Assembly: GCA_017165825.1 (NCBI GenBank)
Contig: CM029370.1
Span: forward strand, 23,688,512 to 23,752,511
Direction: 5' to 3'
DNA: 64,000 nt
Source of the DNA: Hepsetus odoe
Taxonomy: Eukaryota > Chordata > Actinopteri > Characiformes > Hepsetidae
Below, in pieces: positions 46,166 to 57,448 of the stretch. Position 1 is the first letter of the stretch; every line of letters begins with the position of its first letter. The position numbers and the translations under genes were made by a program. Under the pieces are notes generated by a model. The model did no database searches. It worked only from the letters and a program-made list of their open reading frames with translations, and was not told where the DNA came from.

Positions 46166-46881
46166 GAGTGAGAGAGAGAAGCATAATGCCATGACAGAGT
46201 TGAAGGCCCTTGGTTATTGGTGAAAGTGTAGTGATCAGTCTTTGGACACTACCTGCATATTAATGACTGTTACAAATAAATCAGGCTTTAAAATGATTTT
46301 CTCCAGATGCTCTCCATGGGCAGTTTAATCTAGTCCACATCTAGGCATGTTGTTCGTCTTGAACACCTGCTTTGGGAGACATTACGTGGTGCATCATGGG
46401 AATTGCATGACTTAGAATATACCTTCTTTTTCAGGTCATGATGTACAGCTTGTGTGTATCTGTGGCCACAGCCACCAGAAAAAAATTCCATAAAAGCTCC
46501 ATTAAACTTCTGGAAAGCTCCTTTGGGACCTGCAGGGTGCCTGTGCCAGTTTCTGGGTCTCCATGTTAATAAAATTATGAAGTTTATGGTTGAAACATCT
46601 CATGCTTTATTTTGTTAGTAGCTGTTTTAGCTGTTCTACTCTTAGTCTCCCAAGCCAGACTTCAGACAATTACCGGGTTTGATTAATTTTCCCACTCATT
46701 CTCACGCACAACCATACCGCCAGGGACTTTCCTCACCTTCATCTGTCTCATCTTTGTTGTTTAAGTTTTTCTCGTACATTGTTTGCGAAACTATAAACTC
46801 TGACATGCACATGACATTTTCACACCTTATCACGTTATATTCTGTAATTTTTCTTCATTTGCTTGTTGTTTGTTTTTACAG
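46166..46881. other. AT-rich non-coding DNA ahead of a candidate exon
   Basis: Ends in a long T-rich tract with branch-like sequences immediately before the acceptor at 46880-46881. No other features recognised. Confidence 0.45.
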
Positions 46882-46993
46882 GGCTTTGACACTTATAGCT
46901 AAACTAGAGTCCCAAAAGTCATAGTCCACCACGATGGCTGACAGTGTAAAAGTCAGAGCTGATTCCGTTCCTCGCAGACATTTCAGAGTAAAG
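46882..46993 (+). CDS. candidate exon with start codon, unidentified protein
   Basis: A strong acceptor (TTGTTTGTTTTTACAG) is followed by about 52 nt with stops in all frames, typical of 5' UTR. An ATG at 46934 then sits in a strong Kozak context (CCACCACGATGG). The frame reads MADSVKVRADSVPRRHFRVK, 20 codons, and ends at GTAAAG/GTAAAA, a usable phase-0 donor. This is the pattern of a second exon carrying the start codon. I do not recognise the peptide. A possible next exon in phase 0 is at 49473-49526. The 112-nt size is normal for an exon, but only sequence signals support it. Confidence 0.33.
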
Positions 46994-48841
46994 GTAAAAT
47001 AAATCCTCATTTAAATACAAATGCGCCGGATGTAGTTCATAGTAAATGTGGATCATTACTTCACTGTTGTATACAATGCACCTTGTTTTGCATTACCTGA
47101 GGTCCTAATTAGCTATCCCATTAGGAGAATGAGGTATCGTCTGTCTAGGACGGGGTTATAATGTTGTTAATGAGTCAGACCTTCTTTCACAGGTGTGGTT
47201 TTAGATACGTCTGCTGTGGTGCAGAAAAACCCTGGCTGGTTTTGATGCAAATGGCTGCCATCACACTGATATCTAGTAGACTGACCTGACCTCACTTTCT
47301 TTTCGTTAAGATTTCAGAATTTGATAAAGAACACAGTATTTTGGACACTTTGCAGTGTAAACTTAACAACCTTTTCTTCGCTGTAATTAAAAACTGTGCA
47401 AACTGAAATGTTGAATGTTGAATGCTGTATCGCATCATTTATCATCCGGTTAGCAAAATCATATTGTCAGTTTCCTAGCAACCAAAAACATTTAATCCGA
47501 GTTTGCATTCTACGCGTTCTCTCCAGTGTTTCTCTGTCATTTTTCATCCGCCATAACATTTCACAGAATGAATTGCTTTACGTTCTGCAGTTCTCAACCT
47601 TACTCTTTATGTTTCAAGTGCAATATTTGTTCATAAACTGTTCTTAACATTTTGTAACTTGTAGGCACTTGTAGCATCGAGTGATCCTTCATTCGCAAAG
47701 CTTTTTTTCAGCTCTGATGTATTGGTAGATACATGCTGTATAAACATTCTGCATTAAACCAAATCTGCCCCAAAATGGGCTGCAATGCATTACTTTTAAA
47801 TGATGTCATTTTTTCAGTCTACCACTCCCTGTTAAATGCTGGATCAATAAAATAAATATTTAAAAAGGGAAGACATTGCTGTGTTTCTAAGCCTACATTA
47901 TTAAAATAAAAAAATGCAAAATAGTCTGTCTGGCAATTTGCGTATTTTTAGCACCACTACCTACAGTATTAGGTATATTTGATTTAACTCTGATTTACTC
48001 TTCAAGGATTTATCTGCATGTTTTATACAATCTGTAGCCTCAAAAAATATTTTTCAAAAGATAGATGCCATGACATGAGCGACATTAAATCAAACAAAGT
48101 ATAAAAGCTTTTTATAAAAATTCCATCTTAAAGCATTTAGTGTGTCTAGTACAGTCTTATTAAACTGTGGTGAAACTGTTGCTACACAGTTTATACTGCA
48201 GGTTACTGAGCTGGCATAGTAAATAAAAATCATATTTTAAAATAATAATTATAAATTTAATTCATGCTTGTTTGTGCTTCATAAAAATGTGCAATTAACA
48301 TGATTATTGTCTAAAAAACAGGCAGGTACTCCTGGCAGGCCTAGAAATGATGGCCATCCAGGCTTTTCAATGAATATTTGGGGGGAAAAAAACACTCCTT
48401 GACACAAAATGTCAATTCAAAGGATTTTCAAATGTCAGCATTCAGTTTAAACTGCTTTCTTTTTAATTAAACCAAACCCTTTGTATACCAAGAATGGGAT
48501 GGATTGGCTCAGTGGTTTCGACTTCTGGTAATAAGTTTTGGCACTCGGCAGCACTGCAGTGTGAGTGGATCTGGTTCTGCAGCTAAAACCTTCACCTGTT
48601 AGATCTCACAGCTTTCTGTTCACTGAATTCAGTATAAAAACAAGCAACTGAGCATGAAACTAAGCGCAATCTGAATCTAAAGCAACTCACATGCTTTCAC
48701 AGATGAATCTTCAGAAACATGTTTTTATAGCTTTTAAGTGCTTTTTTTGTTTTTAAATTTTTGGAGCTGTTCTTTATCAATTAGCACTTGAGCCCAATGA
48801 CTGAAAATGTATTGTTGGAACAAATTGGTATTTGAGGTATG
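46994..48841. other. AT-rich non-coding DNA
   Basis: About 1.8 kb without recognised repeats. It would be intron if the exon at 46882 is real. Confidence 0.45.
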
Positions 48842-49055
48842 TGAAGTGAAAGTGACTATTTTTTGTCATTGTGAAACACAACACAGCACAGCACACACTG
48901 AAACACCATACACACCGCGCAGCAGTGGGCAGCCATATCCAGCACCCAGGGGGCAGTGTTGGAGACAGCACCTTGCTCAGTACCTCAGGGCAGCCTACTG
49001 GTCCAGGATTTGAACCCATGGCCTTTCAATCCTGGGGCCTAGTCACTCTCCAGTA
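48842..49055 (-). mobile_element. SINE A, near full length, antisense
   Basis: GAAGTGAAAGTGACTATTTT, CACCGCGCAGCAGTGGGCAG, AGCACCTTGCTCAGTACCTC with a short internal deletion, and a B-box remnant ATTTGAACCCATGG. Confidence 0.9.
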
Positions 49056-49472
49056 CCGTACTGTACACATCTGTATATAGCATTTATTATAAATATAGCT
49101 TTGTGCAATTGTTGATAGCACCTGATAGAAAACAGCATCCACTCTCTAACTGCCAGCCTTGCTGTGCTAAAATTCTCCAAGATCTTACTAAAGGGCATGT
49201 TGCACCACTCCATTAGCTCTGCAGTCATTCTAAACACAGCTGACTCTACAGCAAAGACAGCAAAGCATGCATGTGTGAGAGAGAGAATCCATTCAGCTGA
49301 AAGAAAAAACAACATAATGCAAGTAATTTTTATTTCTAAATGTCACTTTCTGCATTTGTTCAATTTTTTTTTATTTATTTCAATGCTTAGCTACTATGAT
49401 TAATGTTTATCTGTGATATTTATGCATTTTCTTTATCTTACTTTACCCTATCATCTCTAACTTGCCCTCAAG

Positions 49473-49526
49473 GTTCAGAAGCAGGTGATCGGAAGTAAAG
49501 TGCGCTTCCAGAGGCTGCACCAATGA
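49473..49526 (+). CDS. possible small terminal exon
   Basis: A T/C-rich tract ending CTTGCCCTCAAG precedes a phase-0 frame of 17 codons, VQKQVIGSKVRFQRLHQ, ending in TGA. If joined to 46882-46993 it would give a 37-residue, very basic product. An alternative acceptor (GGTTCAG) lies six bases further in. This is speculative and would not be called without transcript evidence. Confidence 0.12.
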   Translation, partial: VQKQVIGSKVRFQRLHQ

Positions 49527-51780
49527 ACCCCTAAAGATCTAAAGAAGAGGGTGACAAGCACAGCAGCTGCAAGCAGTGATCATAAGATTAATGACAGTTA
49601 TATATACATATTATATTCACACATAATAAACATGACATATATATTCCATCATTCCATAACAACATCTTCTGTTGTTCAACTTAAAGTGGGAGTGCCAAGG
49701 ATGAAGCCGAACTTTCCTGAAAGACTTCCTTAAAAGCTACAAAGGCAACAGCAGGCACGGCCCATTCAGATAATGCACTATTATAGTTTAGACAGTGACA
49801 CATCTTTAAAGCCAGTTAGGGTGTACTGAATCTCAAAGCCAATCTAATCCTGACCAGAAATACGTCCAGCGGTGAGTTTAAAGAAAAATGTTCTATCATT
49901 TATAGAATTTATAGAAAATAGTAATTGACCTTAGGAACAGAATCACAAATAAGAACACAATTTCACCTGAGGACTTTCAGGTAACCTTTGGACACTTCAG
50001 CCAAGATCAAACTCAGAGGTAGATGGTTTTTTTTTCATGGTTCCCATGACAACTCAACTCAAGTGCCTGCAATTTGGATAAGAGGCACCGTGTTACCCTG
50101 TTCACCATCTGTCTCTGCAAGATGGAATTTGTTTTGTCACCCCACGAGGACGAATACGCTTTGGCAGTGCACCAAACTGATCCTCTGCTTGTTCCCCTAA
50201 ATTATGCATGTTTTTGATGCATTATGCATGGGCTCAGAAATGCCGGTGAATAAAGGAACGGTATTGTTTCTTGTCTGTGTAAGCAGATCGGTTATTTGGC
50301 CAGTCATGTCGTAAGCCTGGTGCGTCTACCATTTCATCAGAAGATTTGGCTGGAGATCCAACCAGGACTGGTTGTGTGTCCAAACAAGCAAACCTGCTGC
50401 TTGTCGTGAGTGCCTTGGCACACCGAAAATGGGAACAAATGGTATTAAGCAGGGGGTGAGACTTATCATGTGTGGCAAAACAGTATCTCGCGTGAACACG
50501 CACATGCTCACTCACACGCTCACTAATGAGCGGGCAAATCCTGAGGTTTTAGAGCAGCTGGCATAAACAGTGGGCATCTTAGGATCAAGTGACACAACTA
50601 ATGATCTGGCAGTGTTTTAGATCTAATATCCTGCCATAACCACAAACATTCCCCTGCACTGCATTTCTCTGGCATACTACTAATCCCTTAAACTGCAGAC
50701 TTATTACTATTAATTCAAAGACTTCCTTAACCAGTAGCTACTATTAATTATTTGTTCTTTACTAGAAAATGAGTCATTCTGATCAACCTGAGTCTCATTT
50801 CCTTGTCTTGCTGAGCTTCTTTCAAGTTATGAACTAATATTAGAATTCACATGTAATTAAAGAAATATACGCCACAATATAATCCCAGACATGATCACTT
50901 GCAGTAAAAAAAAAAAAAGTACCTGAAAAGTTCCAGTAACGGAGAGCAGTTCAATGGACCTTTGAGACCTTTGTGTAAGGTTGAATTCCCAACTGTGGTG
51001 TATATAAAACAATACTGGACATTCAAACCACATATCTCTTGATGACAGAGCCATAGAAGAATATTTGACATCAAGGAAAATGACATTGAGAGAAACGTTC
51101 ACTCTCAACAGACCAGTTTTCTAATTGCCCCGCCTGATTGGAAAATTGATCAAAATGTGATTGACCTCATTGGGAAGCTTAGCTTCCTACTGTCCTGTAG
51201 TGAAAAAGTAAACTATTGTGAAGTTGAGCTTAGTCAATGTTTAGTCAGGGACTCACTAAAGGAGAGTAAATTTATTCTGGAAAGTAATTCATCAGTGCTC
51301 CATAATAAGGAACATCAGGGCTTACCCCATCACATGATGCATCAGCCCCTGTTTCCCAGTGTCAGTAAAGCACTACATCACACCATACAGAGGCACTGCG
51401 GTGAATAAATCACACACTCTCCAATATAAAGGAAAGGACCAGGCAGTGTAAACCTAATGTCTGGCACATACAAATGACCCTCTTACACCTTCCACTGTAG
51501 TCCTTCCCTGTGATGAAACAGGTTCAGAGGCAGATGAGCGAGTGTTAATGACCCCCATGTGAGCTCTGAAAGCATATTCAGATACTAGAGAGCAAGGGTC
51601 TCCCACTGATCCACTTCCCACCAGCTTCTCAGACCAAAGCGGGGTCCATAACAGCCTCACAATATTTTTAAGAGTCCTCACGGGCATGACCTACACTAGT
51701 GACACATACCAGCAGTGTAGTGGATAGTTTTATTCATGTTGAACATATAAAGAGAACTTACACAAAGAGAACTTAAACCA

Positions 51781-51786
<6 letters not shown>
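49527..51786. other. non-coding DNA
   Basis: A GC-richer patch at 50230-50570 has open frames on both strands (plus 50372-50566, minus 50234-50515), but neither shows a recognisable domain or splice sites. Poly-A at 50907-50919. Confidence 0.4.

Positions 51787-51812
<26 letters not shown>
51787..51812. repeat. (CA)n microsatellite
   Basis: About 13 CA units. Confidence 0.95.
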
Positions 51813-51813
<1 letters not shown>

Positions 51814-52329
51814 CAGTATGAGCTACTGATTGGTTGACTGCAGTTAGACTGGGACTGACGGATTGTGGGGCTGATGAAAGCCCATGCTGGCTGATTCAGA
51901 AGGGTCCCTCTTTATTTTCAACCGCCTGTGTTTTTGAAGTGGTGTATGATTTTGTTACCCTGGTAAAACATAGATGTACTTTTGCTTGCTTTCTCAATTC
52001 CACTGCAGGAAGATAACTGTTATTTTGTGACTTGGCTCAGACAGTCATAGCAAGGAAGGAAGACATGTTTTTACTCATCATAGATGTGATCATCGCGTCA
52101 ATTTTCAAGCTACTGCCAGTGGATGTAAAACCTGACCACAGAATTCAGCAAATAATACGATGCTGTTTGTCCGTTTGTTTGTTTATGGAGCTTGTTAGAA
52201 ATGTGGCCTAGGTGACAAGCCCACCCCCCACACACACTTTTATTTATGACAATGTCAGTTTCTTAAATCTTAAAAGTTAATTGCCTTTTTATTTAATTAA
52301 CATGACAGCAGTTAAGAGAGAACAATATA
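51813..52329. other. non-coding DNA
   Basis: Nothing recognised. Confidence 0.45.
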
Positions 52330-52575
52330 TCCATCCATTTTCTGTCGCTAGTCCCAAATGGGGTCGCGGGGTCGCGCTGGAGTCCAACCCAGCACACACA
52401 GGGCGAAGGATGGGGAACGCACCCTGGACAGGTCGCCAGCTCATCGCAGGGAGGAGCGGGACAGGGACGGCACCTTGCTCAAGGGTACCTCAGGGCAACC
52501 TACTGGGAAGGGGTTCGAACCCCCGATCCGCCGATCACGTGGCCAACGCCCTAACCACTAGGCCACCACTGCCCC
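52330..52575 (-). mobile_element. SINE B, full length, antisense
   Basis: ATCCATCCATTTTCTGTCGC tail, CAAATGGGGTCGCGGGGTCG, CACCCTGGACAGGTCGCCAG, GGCACCTTGCTCAAGGGTAC, B box GGGGTTCGAACCCCCGATCC, and the reversed A box. Flanks AGAACAATAT and AGAACATTAT suggest an imperfect target duplication. Confidence 0.93.
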
Positions 52576-52660
52576 CTAAAGAACATTATAATTACAGTTA
52601 AAAAGTGAATCTGCTATATTGTGGTATTTCTCTGTAGCGACCGTCACTGTTGTTCAGGAA

Positions 52661-52911
52661 TTCAGTTAGTCAGTCAGTCATTGTCTGCCTCTTGTCCCAA
52701 GCGGGGTCGCGGGGGGATGCTGGAGTCCATCCCAGCTCACACAGGGCGAAGGACGGGGGACACACCCTGGACAGGTCGCCAGCCCATCGCAGGGAGGAGC
52801 AGGACAGGGACGGTACCTTGCTCAAGGGTACCTCAGGGCAACCTACTAGGAAGGGGTTCAAACCCCCGATCATCCGGCCAAAGCCCGAACCACTAGGTCC
52901 TGATGCCCCCC
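52661..52911 (-). mobile_element. SINE B, near full length, antisense
   Basis: Tail of AGTC repeats, then GCCTCTTGTCCCAAGCGGGG, GGACAGGTCGCCAGCCCATC and GGGTACCTCAGGGCAACCTA, with a head shortened near CATCCGGCCAAAGCCC. Similar TGTTCAGGAA/TGTCCAGGAA words at the two ends may be the target duplication. Confidence 0.92.
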
Positions 52912-54051
52912 TGTCCAGGAACTATTTCCTGTCAAACACAAACCTGCAAAGTACATTTAGTGCTCCTCTGCTTATCTCACTGAACTATACTTGTGGGGGT
53001 CTTTAAACACAATATCCTCATGATTCCCTCTTAAGAATGTCAAGTTATTACTTGGACCAATCATATTAAATACTTATTAATGTAAAAGCTCAGCCTGGAA
53101 AATGGAAACACTTGCTAATGCCACTCTTAAACAGGCTTCACTTATTCACTGCTCATTTGAAAGCAACACAATCCATAAGTGTTCAAATGAACGTCTAAAT
53201 ACACTTGAATAATAGATCATCCTGTTTCGATCAGAGCTGCACTGAAGCGGTGTGTATGAAAGGACCGGCGAAGGTGGGATAAGTGAGGTGCTTTAAGCTT
53301 ATGACAGTAATGATGACACTGAAAGGGATGACAGTGGTTGAAGAGAGTACTGAGTAAGACCATAAAGCTTTATGGATGTGCAGCTGTAACACACAATGTC
53401 TATCAGGATTAACACGTTGCTGTCGTATTACAGGGTAACATTCGGGAGAAATTGTTTGCAATGAGCTGCATGTTCAGTGTTGTTTCCCATGTTGTTGAAC
53501 ATGCTCACATGTTCTGATCTCAGAAATGCTGACATTTGCTAATTGCTGAACTGATTCATATGTTTTTTAGCTGTGCTCACCATTGCTGTTGCATATAAAA
53601 GTCTCATAAAAATGTCCAAACCTGGAAGGTCACCTTTTCTGTGAGGCAATGTATTAAAAAATGCATGTTTATTGTTTTTTGACATTTAAATTCATTTTGC
53701 AAGCATCCCACAACAAGAATTAGGAGATTAACTATGAAATTCCAGTGAACTCCTTTAATTTATAGTGAAAGGATTTTATACATTTCATATAAATTTTTTA
53801 GAAATGTTCATTTATTGAACATAATAATAAGAAGAAGAAGAAGAATAATGACGATGATGATGCAGGAAACATTAGCGTGTTTAACACCTTATTGCGGCAC
53901 ATTTTTTCAAATCTACCAATGATTTCTTAATAAATCATACATATTTTTATAACCTGCAAAAAAAAATTTCTAATGCTAGCAAGTACATTCAAGCTGGAGA
54001 TCCATGAAAAAAGACTGAATTAAAAATATTTCAATATGTATTTCATTCTCA
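52912..54051. other. AT-rich non-coding DNA
   Basis: AGA and GATGAT tandems at 53830-53865. Nothing else recognised. Confidence 0.5.
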
Positions 54052-54090
54052 GGTCATACCACACTGAGAATGCCTGATCTCGTCTGATCT
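54052..54090 (+). repeat. 5S rRNA-derived segment
   Basis: GGTCATACCACACTGAGAAT followed by GCCTGATCTCGTCTGATCT matches about nucleotides 8-45 of vertebrate 5S rRNA (GGCCATACCACCCTGAGAAC...) with about four differences. It stops abruptly and joins the SINE A copy in place of that copy's A-box half. Confidence 0.8.
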
Positions 54091-54311
54091 GTTGGCCACA
54101 GGATCAGAAGATTGTGGGTTCAAACCTCTTACCAGTAGGTTGCCCTGAGGTACACTTGAGCAAGGTACTGTCCCCATCACTGCTCACCAGACACTTTCAT
54201 AGCTGCCCCCTGCTGCACGGTGTTTGCATGGGTTAAATGCAGAGGTCCAGTTTTGTTGTGGTGTGCTGTGCTGTTACCTTGCAATGACAAGAATAGTCAC
54301 TTTCACTTTAT
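54091..54311 (+). mobile_element. SINE A with 5S-derived 5' end
   Basis: Starts at TTGGCCACAGGATCAGAAGA (second half of the tRNA-like head), keeps the B box GGGTTCAAACCTC, the shared block, CTGCTGCACGGTGTTTGCAT, GTTTTGTTGTGGTGTGCTGT and the tail CAATGACAAGAATAGTCACT. The usual GGCCTAGTGGTTAGGG A-box stretch is absent, and 5S sequence sits directly upstream. Confidence 0.88.
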
Positions 54312-54389
54312 TGCTGGGTATTATCTTCTCAGGTTTAAAATTTGTTTTTTTGTTTTTTTTTTACTGATGATTCAAAATAGTCTGTTTTA

Positions 54390-54517
54390 GTCAGTCAGTC
54401 AGTCATTTTCTGCCGCTTGTCCCAAGCGGGGTCGCGGGGGAGTGCTGGAGTCCCAGCTCACACAGGGCGAAGGACAGGGGACACACCCTGGACAGGTCGC
54501 CAGCCCATGGCAGGGAG
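54390..54517 (-). mobile_element. SINE B, 5' truncated, with 12-bp target duplication
   Basis: Tail of AGTC repeats, then GCCGCTTGTCCCAAGCGGGG and GGACAGGTCGCCAGCCCATG, ending in GGCAGGGAG. Only the body is present. Identical TAGTCTGTTTTA at 54378-54389 and 54518-54529 flank it, so truncation happened during target-primed reverse transcription. Confidence 0.93.
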
Positions 54518-54529
54518 TAGTCTGTTTTA

Positions 54530-54879
54530 AAGTGTGAAATTTACAACCAACCATTCTTATTGCTACATATTACAGATTATGTTACTAGTCACGAGAGGTA
54601 TGCTCTAAAAAAAGTAAAAGGATCCGTGGTTTTGGGCTGAGGTTTATACATATATAGTGAGGTCGAGTAAAATCTGTAGAACTCTGCCACATGACTATGA
54701 TACAACCACATCATAAGCATGTCAATGCAAGTAAAATACACTGTGATAAATTGTAATCATAACAGATTATACCCACTAATAACACAGAGTGATCTTACTA
54801 TTACCAGCAATCATAATATCATTATGTGCCATAGTTAATATTTAATATGATGGATAACACAGCTAACCATCTTATGAAG
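54530..54879. other. AT-rich non-coding DNA
   Basis: Nothing recognised. Confidence 0.5.
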
Positions 54880-55138
54880 TGAAAAGTGAAAAGAAAGTGA
54901 AAGTGACAACCCTTATCATTGCGAGGTCACAGCACAACACACAGTGAACCACAACGAAATTGGACCTCTGCATTTAACTCAAACACCGTGCAGCAGGGTG
55001 CAGCTATTGAAAGCGCCCGGGGAGCAGTGACGGGGACGGTACCTTGCTCAAGGGTACCTTGGGGCAACCCACTGGAGAGGGGAATTGAACCCACAATCTT
55101 CCGGGGGAGCTCCCTAATAACTAGGCCACCGCTGCCCC
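54880..55138 (-). mobile_element. SINE A, full length, antisense
   Basis: AGTGAAAGTGACAACCCTTA, CCACAACGAAATTGGACCTC, ACACCGTGCAGCAGGGTGCA, GGACGGTACCTTGCTCAAGG, B box remnant and ACTAGGCCACCGCTGCCCC. Confidence 0.94.
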
Positions 55139-55306
55139 ATGTGACATGTGACATAACCTGTTATGACCCCAAGCATTATGGCATTGGTCCAGTTGGTGAT
55201 AGTTGCTTTGGTAGTTGCTGGGAAAATTTTGTCATGACAACTCATGACTGCTATGGCTGCATCTACTACGACATGTTTATGTCATAGTTTTGTCCACGTT
55301 ACATAG

Positions 55307-55502
55307 TCTTCTTCTTCTTCTTCTTCTTCTTCTTCTTCTTCTTCTTCTTCTACTACTTCGCCACAGAGAATCATCTGTTTCCATTTCATCCTGTCCTCTG
55401 CATCTTCTTCCTTTAAACCGATCACCTGCATGTCCTCTCTCACCACGTCTATAAACCTCCTCTTTGGTCTTCAACATCCTCCTACTAATATAGTCTGTCC
55501 AT
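55307..55502 (-). mobile_element. RTE-type LINE 3' end with (GAA)n tail
   Basis: On the minus strand the coding remnant reads GRRMLK-like, then PKRRFIDVVRED-like and DRFKGRRCRGQDEMET-like pieces in broken frames, matching 63320-63470 and 27740-27840. It continues into a GAA tandem (55307-55350 as TTC). The microsatellite is therefore the LINE's own 3' tail. It is 5' truncated at about 55502. Confidence 0.85.
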
Positions 55503-57199
55503 GTTTAATATAGAATTGAGAAACGTATATAATTGAAAAATGTATAAAAAGAAATGCTGCCTAATTAAACCTCTACTGCCATAACTACCCTTAAATTAAA
55601 GCTGATGTTCCACACTTTGACATCATTTTATTTCCTTTCTTTATGATCTTAATTTGCTCCAACTGCAACATTGTGCTCAAACTGTGCATTCACTTCTTCC
55701 ACATTCAGAAATACTTATTTGAACAACTGTTTGGGAGGTCGAGCCATTTAATGTGAATTCTATTTAAGGAACAGTTTAGGCAGCTGTGAGGAAAAAAAAA
55801 AAGAAGAAAAAAACCTCTTCAGCTGAGATCTGGGCCTATTTTCGAGAGATGTTTCAGATCGACCGAGGAGAAAATCATAAGCAAACGAGTTACAATTAAA
55901 AAGAAATCCTACATCTGTCAGTATCAAACTTAGTGACAAATTACACCTTCATGATGTTTCAATCTTCTTCCCACATTTTATTAAAATTGCAGTAGCTTCT
56001 TTGGTAAAAGTGATAACTGTGTGAAAATGTGTTTCTTCTTCACAGCTTTTTCAGCGTTATCTCAGATTTAACAGACTAATACATGCATGAAAATGCACAA
56101 GGTGATTTGCGATTTGAGCTCCAGTGAGAGAGATCTGTGAAAACGTTGACACTTCAGCTGTGTCCAGTGAAAGTTAAATTATCTGCAACCAGTTTAAGTT
56201 CATCAGTGTTGATCCGTGATAGCAAAGCCAAAGGAACCCTCTCGAAAATTGGCATGAACTGAAATGAACAGAAGGGAACGGTTGTGCTAGGCACAGATGA
56301 AGGTTTGCCAGACCAGTCAAATCATCTAAGAGATAGGTTACTATGACACTGTGGCAGTTCTTAACATTTCAGCTTCAGTCAAAATGCAAATTGGTTTTGT
56401 TGCGCAAACAGACGGCGGCTTACGAAGTGGAACAATCAATTTTTCATTAATAATGTTTCCAGGTGCAGTGTGTTGAGCCCAGCCAGGTCGCAAATGTGAG
56501 ACTTCTGAACTCAATACAAACCAATGTTAATGAGCATTTCTCCCCTTCATGCAAGAAGTTCTAACCTCAACCACTAATCCATGTCTCTTTAAAAGGTTAC
56601 TCACTGGCTTGGACACATAGGCTTAAGAGAAACTAGTAAGTATAGCACCTTTCATTATACAAAGGCTCCCTGAACTATAAATAGGTCCTTGTCCTTGACG
56701 CATTTCAATTCTAAAAATGGTTCTTTGAGAATGATTCATGTCCTCTTTGGAAACAATAGCCCTATTTGGCATATTCAATTAATAAGGTCTATATTCTATG
56801 CTTTTCGTGTATTTTTTCTATGGGGTCCACTTATACTAGTCGTACTTACCAAAAACCGCAACGTTCTTCATTTTTGTATGCATTTTGCAGGCGCTTTATC
56901 CAGACAGTCTTAATAACATTATATATTCAGGCAAATGCAACAGCAGAGCTCTTATTGGTGTAGCATTGCATTCTTGCCTGGACCTCAGTGTGCTGCACAG
57001 TGAACTGTGTAGTGTTACCCAATAATCTACATCAACTAATCTAATATACTTCTTATATTAGACTAATCCAACTTCTTTTTATCCATTATCATTTTACAAG
57101 CTTTTTTATTCTGTGAGCATTTAAAATTATAGCATTTGTAAAAGAGATCTGTTCTGATTGGTTGCCCTGTGTCATATATTCATTCTAAATGGCAGCGGT
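55503..57199. other. AT-rich non-coding DNA
   Basis: About 1.7 kb without recognised repeats or exons. A-rich tract at 55792-55815. Confidence 0.5.
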
Positions 57200-57448
57200 G
57201 GCAGCGGTGGCCTAGTGGTTAGATAGTTGCCCCCGCATCGGAAGATTGTTGGTTTGATTCCCTTAGGTAGGTTGCCCTGAGGTACCCTTGAGCAAGGTAC
57301 CGTCCCCATCACTGCTCCCCAGGCGCTTTCAATAGCTGCCCACTGCTGCACGGTGTTTGCATGGGTTAAGTGCAGAGGTCCAATTTCGTTGTGGTTCACG
57401 TGTGCTGTGCGGTGACCTCGCAATGACAAGGGTTGTCACTTTCACTTT
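57200..57448 (+). mobile_element. SINE A, full length
   Basis: GCGGTGGCCTAGTGGTTAGA, decayed B box GGTTTGATTCCC, GGTTGCCCTGAGGTACCCTT, GCTGCCCACTGCTGCACGGT, CAATTTCGTTGTGGTTCACG and tail AATGACAAGGGTTGTCACTT. Confidence 0.95.

Noticed and set aside
50234..50566. Overlapping open frames on both strands with scattered Cys and His
   Set aside because: Spacing does not fit zinc fingers or any motif I know. Left as a GC-richer patch.
54919..55287. 122-codon plus-strand frame, and similar frames with VPCSRVPQGNLLGRG
   Set aside because: These peptides recur wherever SINE A/B is read through its shared block. They are repeat translations, not a protein family.
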